In this document: in pieces, positions 1 to 8,259 of the stretch
Position numbering within the stretch: position 1 is the stretch's first letter
Layout: the number at the start of each line of letters is the position of its first letter
Assembly: GCF_024498175.1 (NCBI RefSeq)
Contig: NZ_CP101823.1
Location: 372,001-436,000 of the forward strand
DNA from: Haloplanus salinarum
Lineage (GTDB): Archaea; Halobacteriota; Halobacteria; Halobacteriales; Haloferacaceae
Direction: 5' to 3'
Length of the DNA: 64,000 nucleotides
Notes under the pieces: model-generated
Told to the model about the DNA's origin: nothing
The model's input: the letters and a program-made list of their open reading frames with translations, nothing else
The model's database searches: none
Translations under genes and position numbers: made by a program

Positions 1-2
1 GG

Positions 3-242
3 TTCGAGGATCCCCTCGACTCGGAGGCGGCCCTCGTCGAGGCGCTGCGGACGGGGGCGCCGCGGCGCGTCGTCCACCGGGGCGGCGCCGACCACCACCT
101 TCGCGGCCTCGCGGAGTTCGCTCACCTCGGCGTCGAGAACACGTGGGGGAAGCTGGATCGACTCTTCCTCTCGGGCACCGAGCCGACCCACCCCCGACAC
201 ATCGCGTACGACGGTCGGTTCGACGACGTGGCCGTCTACTGA
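3..242 (+). CDS. C-terminal end of a PHP-domain-like protein (partial)
   Basis: An open frame enters from the left edge and stops with TGA at 240-242, giving the last 79 residues of a protein that starts outside the window. The end reads ...SGTEPTHPRHIAYDGRFDDVAVY, which resembles the C-terminus of haloarchaeal PHP-type metal-dependent phosphoesterases. The catalytic part is not in view, so the function is inferred only from this tail. The frame has the acidic, GC3-rich composition of its neighbours. It converges tail to tail with the membrane protein gene that ends at 247, leaving only four bases between the stops. Confidence 0.55.
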   Translation, partial: FEDPLDSEAALVEALRTGAPRRVVHRGGADHHLRGLAEFAHLGVENTWGKLDRLFLSGTEPTHPRHIAYDGRFDDVAVY

Positions 243-246
243 CCGG

Positions 247-753
247 TCACGCCAGGAGGGCGTTCATCGTGGCCGCCGTCTCCCCCAGGGGCACCACGTA
301 GACGTGCACGGCCGCGAGGACGGCGATCTCGAGTCCCGTGACGACGACCGTCACGAGGTCCGCGTACTTGCTGCTGGTCGTCACGCCGCTGGGGAGTCCC
401 CACTCCTGGCTCGTCAGCGGGTAGAAGAGGGCGATCCCTCGACGGCTCCCGACCACGTCGAGGAGGTAGTGGGTCGCGATGCCGATCCAGACGAACTGGA
501 GGTTCCCGAAGACGACGGGGAAGGCGGCGACGACCCCCAGGACGAACAGGTTGTGGAGCGTCTTGCGGTGCTTGCCGAAAGCGGTGTCGACGTCGGGGAA
601 GAGCGCCCCGAGGACCACGGGCACGGAGAGTTCGGCGATCGTTTCGGCGACGGCGAGTGCGTCGGCCGCCGTGAGCGCCGTCGGCGCCGCGAGGACGACC
701 CCCAAGCCGACGCTCAACAGCGCGGCGTTGAGCACGTGTCCTTTCTTGTTCAC
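247..753 (-). CDS. Membrane-bound metal-dependent hydrolase (YdjM/DUF457-like)
   Basis: This 168-residue membrane protein starts at a GTG (753; VNKKGHVLNA...). The frame stays open much further upstream, but that part is Arg/Gly-rich shadow coding. It has about four hydrophobic segments and the family hallmarks: an early HVLNA, then ALFPDVDTAFGKHRKTLHN and ATHYLLDVVG, where clustered His and Asp are thought to bind metal. Members of this family (YdjM, also called LexA-regulated inner-membrane hydrolase) have no firmly established substrate. The start is 84 bases from the divergent aminotransferase gene, so the two probably share a promoter region. Family assignment is fairly sure; the actual reaction is unknown. 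Confidence 0.75.
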   Translation of the reverse strand: MNKKGHVLNAALLSVGLGVVLAAPTALTAADALAVAETIAELSVPVVLGALFPDVDTAFGKHRKTLHNLFVLGVVAAFPVVFGNLQFVWIGIATHYLLDVVGSRRGIALFYPLTSQEWGLPSGVTTSSKYADLVTVVVTGLEIAVLAAVHVYVVPLGETAATMNALLA

Positions 754-837
754 GTCGGCGACTTTGGCGCCCCCCGACACAAGCGTGTCGGCACGGGAGA
801 GCGAAAGAAGGATTTGACGCCCGTCCGGAGGGCGGGC

Positions 838-1938
838 ATGGACTACGACACGCCGCTGTTCTTTCACGTCATGCAGTACGCGGCCGCCGCCGACCGCGAC
901 GTGATCGACCTGGTGAGCGGGGGGCCGGACTGGGAGCCGCCGGCCCCCCTCCGTGAGGGCCTCCGGGAGTTCGCCGACGCCGACCCCGCGGAGTTTCAGT
1001 ATCCGCCGAGCGACGGCCTGCGCGCCCTCCGGGAGGAGATCGCCGCCCGCCGTGGCGTCGACGTCGACCGCGTGGTCGTCACGAACGGTGCGGGCGAGGC
1101 GAACTACCTCGCGATGGCGGGCGCGCTCGAACGCGACGCCGGCAACGAGATACTGCTGACCGATCCCGTCTACCCCTACTACCCGGGCAAGGCGCGGATG
1201 CTCGGGGCGGACGTGCGTCTCGTCCCCGTCGCCGAGGACGGCGGCCTCGACGTGGCGGCGATGCGCGAGGCGGCGAGTGCCGACACCGCCGCCGTCCTCG
1301 TCAACACGCCCAACAACCCGACCGGGGCGGTCTACGACGCCGACACGATGGCCGCGGTCGCCGACCTCGCGGCCGAGCACGACGCCGTCCTGATCTCCGA
1401 CGAGGTGTACGACCACTACGACTTCTCCGGACGCTTCGAGAGCGCCCTGTCGGTCGACGGCGACCGCGCGGTCGTCACCAACTCCTTCTCGAAGTCGATG
1501 GCAGTGACCGGCCTCCGGGTGGGGTACGGGATCTTCCCCCCGGAACTCGCCGACGCCGCCCGCACGCGACACATGCTCGTGAACGTGACGGGCGCCCGCC
1601 CCTCGCAGGCCGCCGTCCTCCGGGCGCTCCGGGAGACCGGCCCCGAGTATTACGAGGCCTCGCGTGACCTGTTGCGCGAGCGCATCGACGCCTTCACCGA
1701 CGCACTGGACGCCGCGGGCGCGGAGTACGTCGTCCCGGAGGGTGCGTTCTACGTCTTCGCTCGCTTCGAGGGGTTCCCCGGCACCTTGGAGAACGTCGAA
1801 CGCCTCGTCGACGAGGCGGGCGTCGCCTGCATGCCCGGCGACACGTTCGGGAGCTACGACGAGTGGGTCCGCTTCGCGCTCGTCAGCCCGCGGGCCGAGG
1901 AGGCCGCCGAACGCCTGGCCGACTACGACGGGTTCTAG
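838..1938 (+). CDS. Pyridoxal-phosphate aminotransferase, class I/II
   Basis: A 366-residue fold-type I aminotransferase starting at ATG 838. It has the usual order of class I/II motifs: a glycine-rich SGGPDWEPP near the start, NGAGEANYLA, the YPYYPG substrate loop, NTPNNPTGAVY (pyridine-ring Asn), SDEVYDHYDF (Asp binding the pyridine nitrogen, Tyr binding O3'), SFSKSMAVTGLRVGY with Schiff-base Lys219, and a C-terminal VRFAL Arg for the substrate carboxylate. Haloarchaeal members of this group are annotated as aspartate/aromatic-type transaminases; the amino donor cannot be told from sequence alone. It stands alone, divergent from the gene at 753. Confidence 0.9.
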   Translation: MDYDTPLFFHVMQYAAAADRDVIDLVSGGPDWEPPAPLREGLREFADADPAEFQYPPSDGLRALREEIAARRGVDVDRVVVTNGAGEANYLAMAGALERDAGNEILLTDPVYPYYPGKARMLGADVRLVPVAEDGGLDVAAMREAASADTAAVLVNTPNNPTGAVYDADTMAAVADLAAEHDAVLISDEVYDHYDFSGRFESALSVDGDRAVVTNSFSKSMAVTGLRVGYGIFPPELADAARTRHMLVNVTGARPSQAAVLRALRETGPEYYEASRDLLRERIDAFTDALDAAGAEYVVPEGAFYVFARFEGFPGTLENVERLVDEAGVACMPGDTFGSYDEWVRFALVSPRAEEAAERLADYDGF

Positions 1939-1946
1939 GCGGTGGC

Positions 1947-2312
1947 CTAACAGACGACGACGCTCGCACGATAGTAGGTTCCCTCGTGGACGACGACGTC
2001 GACGTCGTGCCACGCGTAGTCGAAGCCCTCCACGCTCCCGTTTCGCGCGCGGTCGAACGTCTCGCGCTGTGCGGCCGTGAGGTTCCCGTAGGCGACGGCC
2101 GAGCCGCGATCCGCGGGCTCCGCGTCGAGTTCGTAGACGGTCAGCGCCGGCGGACAGTCCGTGTTGGCGGTGGGACTCGGCGTCAGCGTCGGCGTCGGCG
2201 TCGGCGTCGGCATCGAGGGCGCGGTCGGCCCCGCACCGAGACAGCCGGCGGTCGCGAGCGAGACCACCGCCACGGCGGCGAGGACGGTTCGCCCGGGGGG
2301 ACGGTCGGACAT
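1947..2312 (-). CDS. Small secreted lipoprotein, function unknown
   Basis: A 121-residue protein with a positively charged start, a hydrophobic segment (residues 9-22) and a lipobox-like TAGC at residues 21-24, so Cys24 is the likely lipidated residue. A low-complexity spacer of alternating Thr-Pro (about residues 30-48) follows, typical of the extracytoplasmic linkers of haloarchaeal lipoproteins. The mature domain of about 70 residues holds two Cys (in DCPPAL and at the very C-terminus), which could form a disulphide. I do not recognise the domain. The gene is convergent with the aminotransferase (8-base gap) and divergent from the ArsA-type gene. Confidence 0.75.
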   Translation of the reverse strand: MSDRPPGRTVLAAVAVVSLATAGCLGAGPTAPSMPTPTPTPTLTPSPTANTDCPPALTVYELDAEPADRGSAVAYGNLTAAQRETFDRARNGSVEGFDYAWHDVDVVVHEGTYYRASVVVC

Positions 2313-2392
2313 GCGCGATCGGTGCGCCGCCCACCGGGAACTGTCTTCCCCGTATCGACGGGTACAGGTGTCCGGACCGTCTCGGGCCGGAC

Positions 2393-3511
2393 ATGAGCGA
2401 ACTCGACGTGGAGCCGGTCGACGAGGTCGACGAGGACGACGGTCCCGCGCGGATCGGCGTCGAGGCGGCGACCGACCTCCCCGAGACCGTGGACGCGCCG
2501 GAGTACGTCCTCTACGGCGGGAAAGGCGGCGTCGGCAAGACGACGATGGCGGCGGCGACGGCGCTCGCCTCGGCCGCCACGGGGACGGCGACGCTCGTCG
2601 TCTCGACCGACCCCGCCCACTCCCTGTCGGACACTCTCGACGTCGACATCCCCGCGACGCCGACGCGCATCCGTGACGAGGATCCGCTGTGGGCCGCGGA
2701 GATCGACCCCGAGGCGGCCATGGAGGAGGGACTGTTCGGCGCGGGCGGCATCGGCGTCGGCGAGGACGGGGACGACGACGACGTCGGCGCCGGCGCGCCG
2801 CTCGGCGGCCTCGGCGAACTCGGCGAGGCGCTGGGCGACGACGCCGTCGACCCGCTGATGGGCGGCTCGATGCCCGGCGCGGACGAGGCGGCGGCGATGC
2901 GCCAGTTGCTGGAGTATCTGGACGACCCCCGGTTCGACCGGGTGGTGATCGACACGGCGCCGACGGGCCACACCCTGCGACTGCTCGAACTGCCCGAGGT
3001 GCTCGACTCGATGGTCGGGCGCCTGCTCTCGATGCGCGAGAAGTTCTCGGGGATGATGGAGGGGTTCAAGGGGATGTTCGGCGTCGGCGGCGACGACCCC
3101 GACGCGCCGGACCTGGACGAACTCGGCGACCGGATCGAACGCCTCCGGGCCGTCCTGCAGGACCCCGCCCGGACCGACTTCCGGGTCGTGATGGTGCCCG
3201 AGGAGATGAGCGTCGTCGAGTCCGAGCGCCTCGTCCGCCGACTCGACGAGTTCTCCATCCCCGTGCGGACCGTCGTGGTCAACCGGGTGATGGAGGACTT
3301 GGCGGACGTGGCCGACGTCGACCCCGAGTGGGTCGTCTCGCCGAACCTGGAGGACTGCGAGTTCTGTCAGCGCCGGTGGGACGTCCAACAGCGGGCGCTC
3401 CGCCGGGCGAGCGACCTCTTTCGCGACCACGACGTGAAGCGCGTCCCCCTGCTCGCCGACGAGGTGCGCGGCGAGCGGGCGCTCCGCGTCGTCGCGGCGT
3501 GTCTACGCTAG
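2393..3511 (+). CDS. ArsA/Get3-family ATPase (TRC40-like)
   Basis: A 372-residue single-domain ArsA-type ATPase. The deviant Walker A motif GGKGGVGKTT is at residues 42-51, switch I is STDPAHSLSD, the A-loop/hydrophobic region is DTAPTGHTLRLLELPEVL, and a Cys pair lies in LEDCEFCQRRW near the C-terminus. In Get3-type proteins such a CxxC coordinates zinc at the dimer interface. Archaeal homologues are thought to chaperone tail-anchored membrane proteins rather than pump arsenite, and no arsenic-resistance genes are nearby. An acidic glycine-rich insert (about residues 118-150) and a roughly 35-residue acidic N-terminal extension are present. The gene overlaps the convergent SDR gene by nine bases. 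Confidence 0.88.
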   Translation: MSELDVEPVDEVDEDDGPARIGVEAATDLPETVDAPEYVLYGGKGGVGKTTMAAATALASAATGTATLVVSTDPAHSLSDTLDVDIPATPTRIRDEDPLWAAEIDPEAAMEEGLFGAGGIGVGEDGDDDDVGAGAPLGGLGELGEALGDDAVDPLMGGSMPGADEAAAMRQLLEYLDDPRFDRVVIDTAPTGHTLRLLELPEVLDSMVGRLLSMREKFSGMMEGFKGMFGVGGDDPDAPDLDELGDRIERLRAVLQDPARTDFRVVMVPEEMSVVESERLVRRLDEFSIPVRTVVVNRVMEDLADVADVDPEWVVSPNLEDCEFCQRRWDVQQRALRRASDLFRDHDVKRVPLLADEVRGERALRVVAACLR

Positions 3512-4327
3512 CCGGTCCAGAAGCGAGAAGGCCCGGTCGCGAAGGCGGTCGGGGACGAACCGCCCGAGGACGCTCACCCGGGCGAGCGTGCCGACCGGGA
3601 CGCGGCTGGCGGGCTTGGTCGCGCTCGCGGCGTTCAGCACCTCCTCGGCGACGCGTTCTGGCTGGACGGCGCCCGGCCCCCCGCCGCCGATGGCCTGCGT
3701 GTCCTCGAAGACGTCGTAGAAGTCCTCGTAGGCGCCGGAGCGCTCGACGCCCTCGATTTCCGCCTCGGCCCGGTCGGTAAAGTCCGTGTCGACGGGCCCG
3801 GGTTCGATCAGGACGGCGTCGACGCCGTACTCGTCGACCTCCGCCCGGAGGGCGTCGGTCATGGCTTCGAGGGCGAACTTCGATCCGGCGTAGACGCCGC
3901 CGCCGGGAAAGGAGAGGCGGCCGGCGACGCTGGAGACGTTGACGACCGTCCCCTCGCGGCGCCGCCGCATGTGCGGGAGGACCGCCCGCGTCAGCCGGTG
4001 GGCGCCGTAGACGTTCACGTCGAACTGTCGGTGGACGGCCTCGACGGGCACGTCCTCGATGGGCCCGAACTGGGCGTAGCCGGCGTTGTTGACGAGGCAG
4101 TCGATCCGTCCGTGGTCGTCGAGGATCCGGTCGACGACCCGATCCACGTCGTCGTCCTCGGTCACGTCGAGCGTCGCGACGGTACAGCCGCGGTCGCCGA
4201 GTCGCTCGACGTCGGCGGGGTTGCGCGCCGTGGCGTACACCTCCCAGTCCGCGTCGAGGAAGGCCTCGGCGGTCGCACGGCCGATACCGGACGAACAGCC
4301 CGTGATGAGGACGGTCTTCGGTTGCAC
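3503..4327 (-). CDS. Short-chain dehydrogenase/reductase (SDR)
   Basis: A 274-residue classical SDR. The NAD(P)-binding motif TGCSSGIG lies near residue 9, followed by DVTEDDDV (adenine binding), NNAGYAQFG and the catalytic Ser-Tyr-Lys set in NVSSVAG and YAGSK. EPGPVDTDF follows the active site. The sequence pattern is that of the 17-beta-hydroxysteroid/retinol-dehydrogenase-like SDRs, a group for which bacterial and archaeal substrates are mostly unknown. ATG 4327 was chosen because the protein then begins directly before the first beta strand. The gene stands alone between a convergent ATPase and a same-strand hypothetical gene 30 bases upstream. Confidence 0.88.
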   Translation of the reverse strand: MQPKTVLITGCSSGIGRATAEAFLDADWEVYATARNPADVERLGDRGCTVATLDVTEDDDVDRVVDRILDDHGRIDCLVNNAGYAQFGPIEDVPVEAVHRQFDVNVYGAHRLTRAVLPHMRRRREGTVVNVSSVAGRLSFPGGGVYAGSKFALEAMTDALRAEVDEYGVDAVLIEPGPVDTDFTDRAEAEIEGVERSGAYEDFYDVFEDTQAIGGGGPGAVQPERVAEEVLNAASATKPASRVPVGTLARVSVLGRFVPDRLRDRAFSLLDRLA

Positions 4328-4357
4328 ACGCCATCCCTCGGCCCGACGGCAGTTAAC

Positions 4358-4837
4358 TCATTCCCGCGCCACCGCGAACGGACTGGCCCCCTCGGTCCAC
4401 TCCCACCCCGGGAGCCGGGTCTGGAACCCCGCGGCGAGGGCGGCGTCCAAGTCGTCGGCCCCCGCGACCCCCTCGGTGTGGGTCGTCACGTCCGCGAAGT
4501 GGAACGTGGCCTGGGCGAGCAGGGAGAAAGGCTGTCCGCCGGCGACGGCCGCGGCGAGTTCCCGCCCGAGCACTTCGTCGACGACGAAGCCCGGATAGTC
4601 GCCGGTCACGTCGAGGTCACGGAGGAGGGCGACGTAGGCCGCGACGTTGACCGCGCGGGCGCCGTCCCCGAAGACGACGGCCACCTCCTCGCGGTACTCG
4701 TCCCGGCCGACGTGGCCGACGTCGACGCCGAAGCAGTCGCCGAGGCGGTCCCGCGTCTCGTTGATCAGCGGGACCACCGCCCCGCGCTCTCGCACCCACT
4801 CGTACTCGCGTTCCACGGCGGCCGGGGTGAGTTCCAT
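4358..4837 (-). CDS. Haloarchaeal protein of unknown function
   Basis: A 159-residue soluble acidic protein starting at ATG 4837 (MELTPAAVEREY...); further upstream the frame contains Arg-rich sequence typical of non-coding GC-rich DNA. It has no membrane segments and no motif I recognise. A conserved-looking stretch GDCFGVDVGHVGRDEYREEVAVVFG lies about residues 32-56, and the C-terminus is Trp-rich (LPGWEWTEG). A TATA-like element at 4878-4887, read on the minus strand, sits about 46 bases before the ATG, which suggests a short leader. It probably forms a loose unit with the SDR gene downstream. Confidence 0.7.
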   Translation of the reverse strand: MELTPAAVEREYEWVRERGAVVPLINETRDRLGDCFGVDVGHVGRDEYREEVAVVFGDGARAVNVAAYVALLRDLDVTGDYPGFVVDEVLGRELAAAVAGGQPFSLLAQATFHFADVTTHTEGVAGADDLDAALAAGFQTRLPGWEWTEGASPFAVARE

Positions 4838-4877
4838 ACCGCTACTCCGGCGCCGAACGCCTTCGATTTTGCGAAGG

Positions 4878-4887
4878 CTTTTATAAT
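4878..4887. promoter_or_regulatory. TATA-like element between divergent genes
   Basis: The AT-rich run CTTTTATAAT stands out in otherwise GC-rich DNA. Read on the minus strand (ATTATAAAAG) it is well placed for the gene starting at 4837. Read on the plus strand it would start transcription near 4910 and leave fttA (ATG 5076) a leader of about 165 bases, unusual for a haloarchaeon. Either or both may apply. Confidence 0.5.
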
Positions 4888-4965
4888 GCCCGGCTGATAG
4901 GGTGACGCAAGCGGGTTTTCGCTGCCTCTTCCCGCAGCCGAGCACCTCCCGTACGGAACGTACCT

Positions 4966-5079
4966 ATGCGATTCGGCACGACCACCATCGTCCGACGCCG
5001 ACCGTCCACGCGGACGCCGTCGCGGGCCGAGGATCGAACGGGAACGACCGTGCGGAGGGCTCTCACCCGGTACATATGA
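4966..5079 (+). other. Possible upstream ORF overlapping the fttA start
   Basis: A 37-codon frame begins at ATG 4966, directly after the palindrome GTACG-GAA-CGTAC (4951-4963), and ends at TGA 5077-5079, overlapping the fttA ATG (5076-5078) as ATGA. That overlap is the classic geometry for translational coupling. The encoded peptide is Arg/Thr-rich (MRFGTTTIVRRR...), unlike the acidic haloarchaeal proteome, so it may be non-coding. If real, it would be a leader peptide controlling fttA. Confidence 0.3.
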
Positions 5080-6995
5080 GCTCCGTAGACAAGCAACTCG
5101 AGGAACTGAAAGCAGAGATCGAGGACGAACTACCGCCCGGAATCTCCGTCTCCGACGTCAAATACGAGGGGCCGGAACTGGTCGTCTACACGCGCGACCC
5201 GAAGGATTTCGCCAGCAACGGCGATCTCATCCGCAAACTGGCGAGCAAACTCCGGAAGCGAATCACGGTGCGCCCGGACCCCGACGTGCTGATGGAGGTC
5301 CGCGAGGCCCGCGAGCGGATCCAGGACGTGATCCCCGAGGACGCCGGCGTGACCGACCTCGACTTCCACGCCGACACCGGCGAGGTCGTCATCGAGGCCG
5401 AGAAACCCGGGATGGTGATCGGGCGTCACGGCTCGACGCTCCGTGAGATCACGAAGGAGATCGGCTGGACGCCCGAGGTGGTCCGTACCCCGCCCATCGA
5501 GTCCTCGACGGTCTCGAACGTCCGGAACTTCCTCAAGCAGGAACGCGAGGAGCGCCGCGACATCCTCGAACGCGTCGGCCGGCAGATCCACCGCGAGGAG
5601 ATGGCCGACGACCAGTGGGTGCGTATCACCACCCTCGGCTGCTGTCGGGAGGTCGGCCGCGCGAGTTTCATCCTCTCGACCGCCGAGACGCGCGTCCTGA
5701 TCGACTGCGGCGACAAGCCCGGCGCCGAGGGCGAGGTGCCCTACCTCCAGGTGCCAGAAGCGGCCCCCCTCAACTCCATCGACGCGGTCGTGCTCACCCA
5801 CGCCCACCTCGATCACTCCGCGCTGATCCCCCTCCTGTTCAAATACGGCTACGACGGCCCCATCTACTGCACCGAACCCACCCGGGACCTGATGGGCTTG
5901 CTCACGCTCGACTACCTCGACGTGGCCGTCAAGGAGGGCCGCACCCCGCCCTACGAGAGCGAGATGGTCCGTGAGGCGATCAAACACACCGTCCCCCTCG
6001 AGTACGGCGACGTGACCGACATCGCGCCGGACGTGAAGCTCACCTTCCACAACGCCGGACACATCCTCGGCTCGGCCGTCTCCCACTTCCACATCGGCGA
6101 CGGCCTCTACAACGTCGCCTTCTCGGGCGACATCCACTACGAGGATACGCGCCTGTTCAACGGCGCCATCAACGACTTCCCGCGGGTCGAGACGCTCGTC
6201 CTCGAATCCACCTACGGCGGCCGCAACGACTACCAGACCGACCAGGAGGACTCCGAGCGCAACCTGCTCCGGATCATCAACGAGACCCACGAGAAAGGCG
6301 GCAAGGTCGTCATCCCGGCGTTCGCAGTCGGTCGATCACAGGAGATCATGCTCGTGTTGGAGGAGGCCATGCGGAGCGGAAAGATCCCCGAGATGCCCGT
6401 CCACCTCGACGGGATGATCTGGGAGGCGACGGCCATCCACACCACCTACCCCGAGTACCTCCGGGACGACCTCAGAGACAGAATTTTCCACGAGGACGAG
6501 AACCCCTTCCTCGCCGAGGAGTTCAACCACATCGACGCCGGCGAGGACGAACGCCAGGAGGTATCCGACGGCGACCCGGCGATCATCCTCTCCACCTCGG
6601 GGATGGTCACCGGCGGCCCGATCATGTCCTGGCTTCGCCACCTCGGTCCGGATCCGGACTCCACGCTCGTGTTCGTCGGCTACCAGGCACAGGGAACCCT
6701 CGGCCGGCGCATCCAGAACGGCTGGGACGAGATTCCGATGAACGACCGCGAACGCGGCGGCCGCGGCAACACCCTCTCGCTGAACATGGGCGTCGAGACG
6801 GTCGACGGCTTCTCCGGCCACGCCGACCGGCAGGGCTTGGAGAACTTCGTCAAGACGATGAACCCGCGCCCGGAGAAGGTGCTCTGTGTCCACGGCGACG
6901 AACGCTCCGTGCAGGACCTCTCCTCCGCGCTCTACCACGACTACAACATGCGGACGTTCGCGCCGAAGAACCTGGAGACGTTCCGCTTCAAGTAG
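5076..6995 (+). CDS. fttA: Transcription termination factor FttA / aCPSF1 (beta-CASP ribonuclease)
   Basis: A 639-residue archaeal CPSF-73 homologue that cleaves nascent RNA and triggers factor-dependent termination. The N-terminal 180 residues carry two KH-type domains (GMVIGRHGSTLREI is the GxxG loop). The metallo-beta-lactamase core follows: motif 2 THAHLDHS (about residues 240-247) holds the zinc-binding His and Asp. Later motifs include NAGHILGSA, FSGDIHYEDTRL, ESTYGGRND, the beta-CASP segment with STSGMVTGGP, and GFSGHADRQGL and LCVHGDERS near the end. Start ATG 5076 matches the usual 635-640-residue family length; the frame is open further upstream but does not look coding. The intergenic leader is unusually long. 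Confidence 0.96.
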   Translation: MSSVDKQLEELKAEIEDELPPGISVSDVKYEGPELVVYTRDPKDFASNGDLIRKLASKLRKRITVRPDPDVLMEVREARERIQDVIPEDAGVTDLDFHADTGEVVIEAEKPGMVIGRHGSTLREITKEIGWTPEVVRTPPIESSTVSNVRNFLKQEREERRDILERVGRQIHREEMADDQWVRITTLGCCREVGRASFILSTAETRVLIDCGDKPGAEGEVPYLQVPEAAPLNSIDAVVLTHAHLDHSALIPLLFKYGYDGPIYCTEPTRDLMGLLTLDYLDVAVKEGRTPPYESEMVREAIKHTVPLEYGDVTDIAPDVKLTFHNAGHILGSAVSHFHIGDGLYNVAFSGDIHYEDTRLFNGAINDFPRVETLVLESTYGGRNDYQTDQEDSERNLLRIINETHEKGGKVVIPAFAVGRSQEIMLVLEEAMRSGKIPEMPVHLDGMIWEATAIHTTYPEYLRDDLRDRIFHEDENPFLAEEFNHIDAGEDERQEVSDGDPAIILSTSGMVTGGPIMSWLRHLGPDPDSTLVFVGYQAQGTLGRRIQNGWDEIPMNDRERGGRGNTLSLNMGVETVDGFSGHADRQGLENFVKTMNPRPEKVLCVHGDERSVQDLSSALYHDYNMRTFAPKNLETFRFK

Positions 6996-7007
6996 CTGCG
7001 GACCGCG

Positions 7008-7418
7008 ATGCACGCGATCACCCCCCACCTCCACGTCGGCGACCGGGCGGACGCTCGGGACGTCGAGTCGATGCTCGACGCGGGCGTCACCGCCGTTCTG
7101 CGACTGACACACGGCGCACCTCCAGCGTACCCCGATTCGGTGACCCTCGTCGAGCGCCCACTCGTCGACGGCCCCCAAAACGATCCCTCGAACGTTCGGG
7201 ACGCCGTCGATCGGCTGACGACGTTGCTCGACGCCGACGAGACCGTTCTCGTCCACTGCTCGGCGGGGAGTTCCCGGAGCGTGGCCGTGGCCGCGGCCGC
7301 GCTCGCTCGACTGAACGGGACCGACGTCGAGACGGCGCTCGAGCGTCTGCGCTCGGTACACCCCGATGCCGAGCCACACCCTGCGCTGGTGGACAACGCC
7401 CGCCGTGTCGTGGAGTGA
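7008..7418 (+). CDS. Dual-specificity protein phosphatase family protein
   Basis: A 136-residue compact phosphatase. The P-loop signature HCSAGSSRS places the nucleophile at Cys84 and the phosphate-binding Arg at Arg90 (CX5R); Asp54 in PLVDGPQND is a good candidate for the general acid. The architecture is that of atypical dual-specificity phosphatases, which remove phosphate from Ser/Thr/Tyr. It starts 12 bases after the fttA stop and is probably co-transcribed. The window also encodes two protein kinases, although nothing shows that this enzyme opposes them. Confidence 0.87.
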   Translation: MHAITPHLHVGDRADARDVESMLDAGVTAVLRLTHGAPPAYPDSVTLVERPLVDGPQNDPSNVRDAVDRLTTLLDADETVLVHCSAGSSRSVAVAAAALARLNGTDVETALERLRSVHPDAEPHPALVDNARRVVE

Positions 7419-7421
7419 GCC

Positions 7422-8222
7422 TCAGCCGTCGGAGTCGGCCGGATCGACCACCGTCCCCGCTCCGGAATCGACGCCGACACGGTCACAGCGGTCGGCGAGC
7501 GGGCACGCCTCCGGACCGTCGAGACACGACGGGTTTCTGGCCGAACAGTACTCCCGCCCGAACTGGATCATGGCGGTGTGACCGAAGCCGCACTTCTCGG
7601 TCGGCACCGCCGCCTCCAGGGCCGCCCGCACTCCCTCGTGATCCGCGTCGGGCGGCGCCAGGCCCATCCGGCGGGCGATGCGGTGGACGTGGGTGTCGAC
7701 GGGGAAGACGCCGCCCCGCCCGCCCGAGAAGAGAAGGACGCAGTCGGCGGTCTTCGGCCCCACCCCGCGCAGCTCCAGCAGTCGCTCGCGCACCGCCTCG
7801 GGGTCGCCCTCGCGGACGAAGGAATCGAACGCAGCGGCGTCGCCGAAGTCGGCGAGGACCGCCTCGGCGGCCTCCTGGATGACCCGCGATTTCTGGTTGT
7901 AGAGCCCGGCCGGCTGGATGACCTCGGCGACGACGTCGCGGTCGGCGGCCGCGAGCGTCGCCGCGAGGTCGCCCTCGCCGCCGTACCGTTCGATCAGGGC
8001 GTCGAAGGCCGGTTGGCTGGCGACGTCGCTCGTGTTCTGGCTCAGGATCGTGCGGACGAGACAGGGGAAGGCGTCGCGGCCACCGTAGGCCTTCTGCCAG
8101 TAGATGTCGCCGAGCGCGTCGACGACCGCCTCGGCCCGCGTCTCCGGATCCCCGGTGGCGAAGCGGGCCTCGCTCCCGCCGTCGGTGCCGCCGCTGATGT
8201 TCTCGACGGGTTCGTCGGGCAT
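7422..8222 (-). CDS. Endonuclease III-like DNA glycosylase, variant Fe-S spacing
   Basis: A 266-residue HhH-GPD superfamily protein. It has the helix-hairpin-helix LRGVGPKTADCV with the catalytic-Lys position, and the catalytic-Asp region FPVDTHVHRIARR. At the C-terminus four cysteines occur as C-x6-C-x6-C-x5-C, whereas textbook endonuclease III has C-x6-C-x2-C-x5-C, so the cluster loop carries a four-residue insertion. An N-terminal extension of about 20 residues is not part of the fold. It is a paralogue of the standard nth at 57119-57802. Expected role: excision of oxidised pyrimidines or a related lesion; the specificity may differ from Nth. It converges with the phosphatase gene with a three-base gap. 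Confidence 0.88.
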   Translation of the reverse strand: MPDEPVENISGGTDGGSEARFATGDPETRAEAVVDALGDIYWQKAYGGRDAFPCLVRTILSQNTSDVASQPAFDALIERYGGEGDLAATLAAADRDVVAEVIQPAGLYNQKSRVIQEAAEAVLADFGDAAAFDSFVREGDPEAVRERLLELRGVGPKTADCVLLFSGGRGGVFPVDTHVHRIARRMGLAPPDADHEGVRAALEAAVPTEKCGFGHTAMIQFGREYCSARNPSCLDGPEACPLADRCDRVGVDSGAGTVVDPADSDG

Positions 8223-8259
8223 GGGCGTCCGTTGGCGGCCGATCGGAAAAAGCGCGGCG

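Noticed and set aside
247-2394. A 700-residue minus-strand open frame spanning the aminotransferase and lipoprotein genes
   Set aside because: It is Arg/Gly/Val-rich in the region antisense to the aminotransferase, which has full motif support. Only its last 168 codons (the DUF457-like protein) look genuine.
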